Shown here one piece after another: positions 57,336 to 64,000 of a stretch of DNA of 64,000 bases (position 1 is its first letter; each line of letters starts with the position of its first letter). The stretch spans positions 5,661,319-5,725,318 of the forward strand of contig NC_044920.1 of the NCBI RefSeq assembly GCF_003576645.1. Direction: 5' to 3'. A program made the position numbers and the translations under genes. The notes under the pieces are model-generated. The model saw nothing but the letters and a program-made list of their open reading frames with translations. It was not told the origin of the DNA and made no database searches. This stretch comes from Ipomoea triloba. Taxonomy: Eukaryota; Streptophyta; Magnoliopsida; Solanales; Convolvulaceae.

Positions 57336-58386
57336 GGGTTCAAATGCCGAGAGTACTTTCAGTGCGTTTGAAAATGCACCAATGCACCACAAGATGTATC
57401 GCACTTAATGGGTGCATTTCCGAACATTTTGTGGTGCATTTATGTGGACCTAATGGTGAGTGACGAGACGGCCGCACGGGAAGCACTGTCTGCACGAGAA
57501 CCTGAAACTATGTATATAGAGAGAGAGACATACCTTTCTCCAATACTAAAACGAGGAAGCTTGTTTACAGCTTTAGATCCTGTTTTAGTGTTGAAGGCAT
57601 TGCCAAGCTTCTCAGTAATAACCCATTCGTTGACTCTCCCGACTTCAAGAAGGCCGATGAACGTTGCAATAGTGCGGTGAAGGGACATAACATTCTCAAA
57701 AAGCATCCATAAAACCACCAAATGGAATGATCTATACAAGAATCAACAAAAACAAACAGGAAATTGTATGTTTAACAAAATCGATCTTCAATTCGTTCAT
57801 AGAAATTAAAATTGGACGAATAATAAAATTGAAAAACGTAACAAAATGCTAGCTTGTGCAGTGGTTTAATTACCTTGGACTGGGAAGAACATTCAGAATT
57901 GCAACGGCTAAAGGGAGGTAAAAAGCTCCCCAAATGGGGACATTGACTTGTGGGACCAAAACAGTTGCAGGCAAAACAAGGCAGAAGAAGGTGAAGGGAA
58001 CAATATGTGCAACGATTTTGTTAACGAAGAAAAAGGCATATATCAGATACACTTTCTTCCATATCGATACTTTCTGCAAATCGATACACATTTATGGTAA
58101 TATAAAATTGATTAATAACTCACTCATGATGACATGTTGTATATATAAAGATTAATTTTCCATGAATGCTTATATTTTGATAGTTTAAGATTGTGTGGCT
58201 CATTTTCAAAAAAAAAAAAAAAAGATTGAGTGGCACGGTAGTACGGTACTGTTAATAGTTGAAAAGATTGTACCTTGTTTGTAATAATCTCTATGGTCAT
58301 TTTCTTGAAAAGATTAGCAGGGCCACATGACCATCTGTGTTGCTGATATCTATATGCCTTGAAACTGCTTGGCAATTCATTTTTCA

Positions 58387-58431
<45 letters not shown>

Positions 58432-60870
58432 ATTTGTGAAAAAAAAATGACAAAAAAAGAATGAATCATCATATCATTCAGCTAGTAGTCTTTCAGTATC
58501 AAGATAAAATTATCAAACCCTCACAGGCTTAGTTCATTGGTTTGGTAAATAATATTTAGGGTAAAAAGTCAAGGTTCAAAACTCAACAACTAGAATGTGG
58601 AATTATGAATAGATTTTTTGTGCGCGTTGGCATTTGATCTTGTCCGTTAATTTATATTCTCTGAAATGCACTATTGAGTCGGGATATGAAACCATTTAGA
58701 ATTGAAGATTCAATCTTTTGGAGTAATAAAATTGTCAATTAAGAAAGAAAAATTTTACCTTGACATCACCAAGAAAGAGAAATTTCCAGGCTTTGAGAGC
58801 AGCTCGGCAACCCAGATCCATATCTTCCACTGTTGTACGCTCTTTCCATCCTCCTGCGTCATTCAATGCTGCTATTCTCCATACACCTGCAGTTCCTGCA
58901 CCATTCAATTCTCTTATTTCATTTTATTTTTGATTTTTTGTTTACATAGTATCCTAGTTTAGACTGATTAGTGGCCTTGTTCCGCCACAGTCGTTATATT
59001 GTGGTCCAATGCATTGTGGATCATGGATCATAGTTGATACTGCAGTTGTATTGAACTGATACTACAGCTGTGTTGAAAAGATACTGTAGTTGCGTTGAAA
59101 GGAAACTGCAGTTGCACAGAACAGAGACCGTGTCATCCATCTGAAATTGCAGTTGTGTTGAACAGATACTGCAGTTGTATTGAAAAGATACTGTAGTTGT
59201 GTTGAAAAGATACTTCAATTGTGTTGAACGGATGAGTGGCCTCTGTTCCGTGCAACTGCAGTTTCCTTTCAACACAACTGCAGTATCTTTTCAACACAAC
59301 TCATTATCCGTTCAACACAACTGAAGTATCAGATATGATCATAGTCCACAATATAATTTGCGGTTCCGCCAACCCAGCCGAGACCTACATAGTACTGTGT
59401 GGATCATTACAAAAAATACATTTTAATATACTAATTGTACATTATTTGTGTACTGAATGTACATTATACAATATAATGTATATTCAATATACAATTAATG
59501 TACATTTCCTGAATATAATGTACATTTGTAACATACTAAAAGTACATTATTTTTATAGTAAATGTACATTATTTGATAGTATGGTTCACACAATAATGAT
59601 TGCGCACACACAAATTTTTATGTCGAACATAGTGGAACATAAAAAGGTACATTTCTAATAAGCAAATTATTGTGTTAACCATGGTTCATATAATGGTGTG
59701 TGGACCATAACAAAAATACATTTTTAATATATTAAATGTATATATTATTCTTATATTAAATATATATTATTTGATAGCATAATCCACACAACTATGGGCA
59801 CAATAACTACATGTGGTGTGGGTCATGCCTGGGCTAAGCCTATACTCACACATTGCCATCTCTATCTTAGTTTATATATGTCTGTAATCTTGAATATCTA
59901 TCATTAGTATTTGATGCATATTATCTTATGAGGTTATATATGTCTATAATCTTGATTATCGTTAGTATATGAGGGTACCATTGAAGCCAAAAAATGCATG
60001 GACTGCTGACCCAACTTCTTGCTCCACTGTGAAATGGTAATCCATTGACATTTCTTGCATTCTTGTTAGCATGCACTCATCGGAGTTGACTGCACCCATT
60101 ACAATTTCAAAAACACAATTTGTTAGAAATATCAAATATTTCCACAGCTTTAATTTATCCGCCACTCTAAAGTGGTCATACTACAACTATGATGTTTTTT
60201 TGAAAATCCACCAACTATGATATTAATATAACATAACATAACATCTTATAATGATATTTGTAATTGGAAAGTCACATTTTTGGTCTATTAATTATTTCTT
60301 AATTATATATAAATCTAGTCCCCTACTTTCAATTTTTACAAATTTGAACCTTTTATTATTAAATGACTATTGATTAACTGAACAATCATTATTGTGTGGA
60401 GCATAATATCAAATAATATACATTCAGTACATAAATAATGTATTTTTATTATATTAAAAATGTATATTATATTCAAGAAAAGTACATTATTTGAGTACTG
60501 AAAGTATATTATTTTGTATAATATATATAAACTCAGTACACAAATAATGTACTTTTACTATATTAGTAATATACTTTTTGTTATACTCTACACAACACTG
60601 TATGGACCATAATTTGCCGTAATTGAGGCTTCAGGCTCCATATTTAGAATTTTTATGAGAGCATGTTTCTACCTTCTAATCTATTTTAATTTATATTTTC
60701 TCATAAAACTTTAGATATAAGCAAAATTTCACATCTGTTGAGATACTAAATTTGTAGCTCATTGGTTAAAGACTATATATTATAAACACTGAAAGAGGAC
60801 TAAACTTATAATTTACACACACACACACACAAAAAGCAAATTTTCTTTTATAATATGTGTCTAGTACTCA

Positions 60871-60909
<39 letters not shown>

Positions 60910-63037
60910 GGTTATGGTGTCAAAAAATATTGTTACCAAATTAATTATATATACACATGTGTGAATATATACATACCGAATGTCCAACTCGCTTGAACCA
61001 GGGCGAGATTAGGGTTATGTATGAGGTAAGGAATGGTGCGGTACAAGAAATCTGGATCAGGTTGAAAATCAGCATCGAAAATGACTACATACTCACACAA
61101 CTTCACATAGCTGTGATTTATTCCATCCTTGAGGGCTCCAGCTTTGTACCCTTTCCTATGCTCTCTATTCTCACACTTTATGTTCACTCCTTTACTTGCC
61201 CATCTCCTGCACTCTTCTTGGACCAACGCCTGTTTTTTATGATTGTTTTAAAATTAAACATATATAAGTGAAGGGAATTAATTAACCTAGGGTTCCTACA
61301 TTAACTAAGGCAAATTAATTAGAGAATAAAGACAAGATATAAGCTTAAACGAGACAATATGTTGCTTATGCAATGAGAATACAAGTATTTCGCAAATTAT
61401 ATTGTGGACCATAGTTATGGTTGATACTGCAGTTGTATTGAACTGATAGTGCAGTTGTATTGAACTGATAGTGCAGTTGTGTTGAAAGGTAACTGCAGTT
61501 GCGCGGAACAGAGGTTGTTTCATTCGTTCAATACATTGCAGTATCAGTTCAACACAACTGCAGTATTAGTTCAACACAATTGCAGTTCCAGACGGATGAA
61601 ACGGTTTATGTTCTGCGTAACTGTAGTTCATTTTCAACACAACTGCAGTATCAACCATGATGCATGGTCCAAAGTATAACGACTGCAAGTATACAATAAC
61701 AGGACAAGATGATACCCAAATAGAAACAAAAAGGAGTTCTTTTATATTTGGCTTCCCGTAAGCACCCAATGCGAAACTAGCTCCCCCCCCCAACAAGATC
61801 AACGCGAGTAGTTACAATCTTTGCTTGACCTAGCCTTGAACAGCCTCGGCCGAGCACACGGACCCTGCCAACCCGACCTCCTGGGCTCGGATTGGTCGGA
61901 GCTAGCCCCGTGGTCGGCCTTGGGACTACGGGGGCCGACTACAGAGTCCGCCCCCCCGGGTTGACTTGGCTAGTCTCCTCGTGGTGATTTGCTCCGGAAT
62001 AAGGTTTGGAGGATATTCATTAATATCCCAAAACATCATTAAATGTTTTGCAATAATCTAAAAGATATTTCATTTATAGCTATCGGATGAATTAATTGTA
62101 TATATATACCCTGACTGATGGATCATTTGAATCATCAAGAACTTGAATTATAATTCGATCCGCTGGCCATGAAAGGTTGCAGGCAGCTCCAATGGAAAGT
62201 TGATATACCTATATATGCATAGGAGAGGAAAACAAATTAAAACATGCCTTTTATTAATTTAGTAACGTATAAAGTACATACATGAAAAAAACTAGATTTA
62301 GTTTTGTCATCATATCTTCAATAATCTTAAGTAGTATGAAATTCATAAATTACATTATAATTTTTTTCGAGGTCAGTGGTATAGAAGAGTCTGAATTATT
62401 TGTAACCAGTAGTTTTTGTCTTATGATCTAGAGTTTTTGATAATATAGTAGCAAAATGAAACATATCAAACATTTGAGATATCAAAAACACTTTCTTAGT
62501 TTGAGTCCATCAGCTATGAACAATTTAGACTGATTTACTTTTTTGTAGTCTTTTACGGGCTAGAATCACAATATATGGTTTACCCAATATAATCCATTGC
62601 ACATCATCGGATAATGATTACGGGTTTCCCTTGTAACCCCAAAAATGTAACACTTTTCAATAATTGTATGTCTGAGTAAACTATATCAATAGGACTCAAA
62701 TCGAATCAGAATTAGCCTTACAACGACTTACCTTCTTTTCATTGCACATTGGTAGTTGAACTAGAACCATGGGGTAAGCCGAGTCCCCAATCTCTAAATC
62801 ATCCTTCTTCATATCCTCCCACTTGTACTGCTTCTCCGGCTTTCGCCGGAAAAGCTTCAGGCAAGCAACCACCACGGCCAAGTACACTTTCTCCACCATT
62901 GTCATGATCACCATTGCCAAACACAGGAACACCATAACTCTAAGCAATGGGACCACGTAGTAGTGAGTAATGCCATCTACAGAACCCTGGACAGCCTCTG
63001 TTGGGAGTATTGTGGCTGAGGAATTAATGTTGCCCAT
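55450..63037 (-). CDS. CSLA: CslA gene 3: glucomannan 4-beta-mannosyltransferase, 9 exons
   Basis: Exons, minus strand: 63037-62732, 62208-62110, 61229-60977, 60089-59979, 58895-58759, 58387-58274, 58073-57874, 57731-57534, 55612-55450; all GT-AG, 1581 nt, 526 residues plus TAG. Same intron phases as copies 1 and 2. ATG 63037 (MGNINSS) was chosen because no upstream in-frame ATG is seen and a TATAAAT lies only about 37 nt before it. Catalytic motifs are kept, but DDSTD reads DDSND. Exon 3 is the most divergent part: [27 protein letters not shown], and LVQASWTF where copies 1 and 2 have LVQARWKF or LVQARWKY. Exon 5 has [14 protein letters not shown]. Introns hold at least five MITE-like repeats. 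No stop or frameshift; probably functional, possibly with altered activity. Confidence 0.94.
55658..56312. mobile_element. CTATGTTTGG MITE, complete copy
   Basis: Left end GGCTATGTTTGGCGAACC and right end AGCTATGCCAAACAGAACC are inverted. Long interior arms also pair (TAGCTTTTATGC..., ATAAGCTATAAGCTT). 655 bp, in the last intron of CslA gene 3. The truncated relative is at 35573-35912. Terminus type suggests hAT; the TSD is unclear. Confidence 0.7.
56400..56448. repeat. Poly-A run with one N
   Basis: About 49 A on the plus strand with a single N at 56423, in the last intron of CslA gene 3. Probably a homopolymer of uncertain length, or a second hidden contig join. Confidence 0.9.
57262..57530. 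repeat. TA tract plus GTGCATTT/ACGGGAAGC segment
   Basis: A TA run (57262-57326), a CA stretch, then AAATGCACCAATGCACC, GGTGCATTT words and GTGAGTGACGAGACGGCCGCACGGGA. Same order of parts as 27733-27990 in gene 2. Both are in CslA introns close to exons. Confidence 0.55.
58389..58430. repeat. TA microsatellite beside exon 6 of CslA gene 3
   Basis: A pure TA run of about 42 bases starts two to three bases upstream of the acceptor AG of exon 6 (58387), replacing the usual pyrimidine tract. Confidence 0.9.
58992..59363. repeat. ACTGCAGTATC fold-back repeat, copy 1
   Basis: GTTATATTGTGG at the left pairs with CCACAATATAATTTGC at the right. The inside is a chain of about 20-bp words, ATACTGCAGTTGTGTTGAA on one arm and AACACAACTGCAGTATC on the other. 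In intron 4 of CslA gene 3. Confidence 0.7.
59394..59835. repeat. GTGTGGA(C/T)CAT repeats with GTACATT units, two adjoining copies
   Basis: One copy (about 59394-59612) runs from ACTGTGTGGATCATTAC to GGTTCACACAATAATG with many AATGTACATTAT units inside. A second (about 59670-59835) runs from ATTGTGTTAACCATGG to CCACACAACTATGG. Same family as 25670-26295 and 60388-60620. Confidence 0.6.
60388..60620. repeat. GTGTGGACCAT repeat with AGTACATTATT units
   Basis: Left end CATTATTGTGTGGAGCATAAT, right end ACACTGTATGGACCATAATT; inside are degenerate AAGTACATTATTTGAGTACTG units in both directions. In intron 3 of CslA gene 3. Confidence 0.6.
60868..60909. repeat. CA microsatellite
   Basis: About 40 bases of CA repeat near the donor side of exon 3 (60977) of CslA gene 3; a shorter CA run lies at 60817-60832. 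Confidence 0.9.
61392..61684. repeat. ACTGCAGTATC fold-back repeat, copy 2
   Basis: GCAAATTATATTGTGGACCAT on the left is answered by ATGGTCCAAAGTATAACGACTGC on the right. The interior is made of GATAGTGCAGTTGTATTGAA and AACACAACTGCAGTATC words. Related to 58992-59363. In intron 2 of CslA gene 3. Confidence 0.7.
61790..61990. other. GC-rich island in intron 2 of CslA gene 3
   Basis: About 200 bp with CCTCGGCCGAGCACACGG, GGTCGGCC and CCCCCCCGGG, unlike the AT-rich intron around it. No ORF or termini that I recognise; probably part of a transposon fragment. Confidence 0.5.
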
Positions 63038-63073
63038 TTTCCTCAGTTTTTGTCTACCTTGTCGTTGCAAATT

Positions 63074-63080
63074 ATTTATA
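63074..63080 (-). promoter_or_regulatory. Candidate TATA box of CslA gene 3
   Basis: TATAAAT on the minus strand about 37 nt upstream of the chosen ATG (63037), giving a very short leader like that of gene 2. It supports the MGNINSS start. Confidence 0.5.
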
Positions 63081-64000
63081 ATAGAAGATGATCAAACCCA
63101 AAATGGGGACTTGGTCTAAGAACAACCTCTTTGGTTGAATAATAATAATAATGAGAAAGAGAGTGATCAAGAGGTTTAATTATATGCCCCGTAGAGTGAG
63201 CTTTAATTATATACCCCCCGAAAAACACTCTTTTGGGCTCTGGACGTGTCATGGAATTTATTCGTGTAGATGACGCTGTAAATGATTGCATGCAATTTGC
63301 AAATATGTCAACATACAAAATCCTTTTACCAGGTCTAATGGAAAACTCCGTTGGGTGTTGAAAAATTAGTTAAAAATAGCATTTCAAGTGATTTTTTGAG
63401 GTAATATTTTAAGTGATGAGATCTACTTTCTATTTGGGTCGTGCCAAAATGTATTCGGGTTCTGCTAAGTGCAATGCTTAATTTGATGTATTATATACTT
63501 AAAATGGATCATAGGTGAATAAGAAATTGTACGTGCCATAGCCCATAAGTGTGCAGAAACGTAAATGATGAGCTACTCAAGTTCAATATACGTAATGCCT
63601 ACTATTAATTAATAATGAGTCTTCTACGTGTGTGTTGATGCAAATTGCGATATGGTAATAAATATTTTATTAACTTAATTGATGATAGTCTTCTACTATG
63701 TGTATTTGCTTAAAAGTAAAGAAGAAATTGTTGATAAATTCAATCTTATGAATGAAGTGGAAAAGCAACTTAGTAGTCAGGCCGGGTGTTGGAGAATTGT
63801 GGTCAATTTGCAAAATAAAATGTCTAGCTCAAAGTAGGAGGTGACAAGGAGTCTAGAAGGGGAAGTGGGGTAGGTGGGCTAGCTACGCCATCCTGCGTCC
63901 CACACCATGCCGTGGCCGGTAAAGCCATGGTTGACATCCAGTATGCCTCATTGTATGCCAATGGGCCTAGCGCGAGGTTTTGGGGGGGGGGGGGGGGGGG
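63081..64000. other. Upstream DNA of CslA gene 3 and terminal poly-G
   Basis: No gene recognised. The last 19 bases (63982-64000) are all G, which is more like a sequencing or contig-end artefact than genomic DNA. Confidence 0.6.

Overview
The window is nuclear DNA from a flowering plant, most likely a eudicot. The evidence is AT-rich intergenic DNA, genes with many GT-AG introns, plant-type LTR retrotransposons of the Tat/Ogre and copia groups, plant SINE, LINE, MULE and hAT elements, and three genes of the plant-specific CslA family. I cannot name the species from sequence alone; some of the short repeats feel like Convolvulaceae (Ipomoea), but that is a guess.

The only intact host genes are three tandem cellulose-synthase-like A (CslA, glucomannan 4-beta-mannosyltransferase) genes, all on the minus strand: 69-3836, 23495-30596 and 55450-63037. 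Each has nine coding exons with identical intron positions and phases, and splicing gives full-length proteins of about 533, 543 and 526 residues. All three keep the GT2 catalytic motifs (DDS[TN]D, DAD, ED, QQHRW). They probably sit in the Golgi membrane and make the beta-1,4-mannan/glucomannan backbone. Exon-level similarity is mosaic, suggesting gene conversion between copies.

The gaps between the three genes are filled by mobile DNA. Between genes 1 and 2 lie a young Tat-lineage Ty3/gypsy element (6669-20798, TSD ATTAC) and a Pack-MULE-like element with a captured DUF868 fragment (20935-22404). The Tat element has two in-frame stops, one frameshift and a lost integrase Asp. On its opposite strand it carries a spliced gene related to the putative gypsy-type transposon domain (PF04195), with its own TATA box. 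That gene's leader is split by a nested solo LTR (TSD ACGCT).

Between genes 2 and 3 lie MITEs, a degraded MULE with a GRF zinc-finger gene (33082-35544, 10-bp TSD), a long TA/CA microsatellite, a minus-strand non-autonomous LTR element (37352-39131), a hAT MITE with perfect TSD (39880-40443), three N gaps, a 5'-truncated copia (47480-49317) and a second copia (50052-54452) inserted in a LINE reverse-transcriptase ORF. Introns of the CslA genes hold a SINE, a minisatellite, several fold-back MITEs and TA/CA microsatellites.

The window also contains clear assembly damage. Two single-N joins are flanked by redundant copies (offsets 577 and 2045 bp), and several duplications of exactly 42 bp follow one another in 13478-13902, as expected from untrimmed contig overlaps. 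The Tat element is therefore really about 11 kb, not 14.1 kb.
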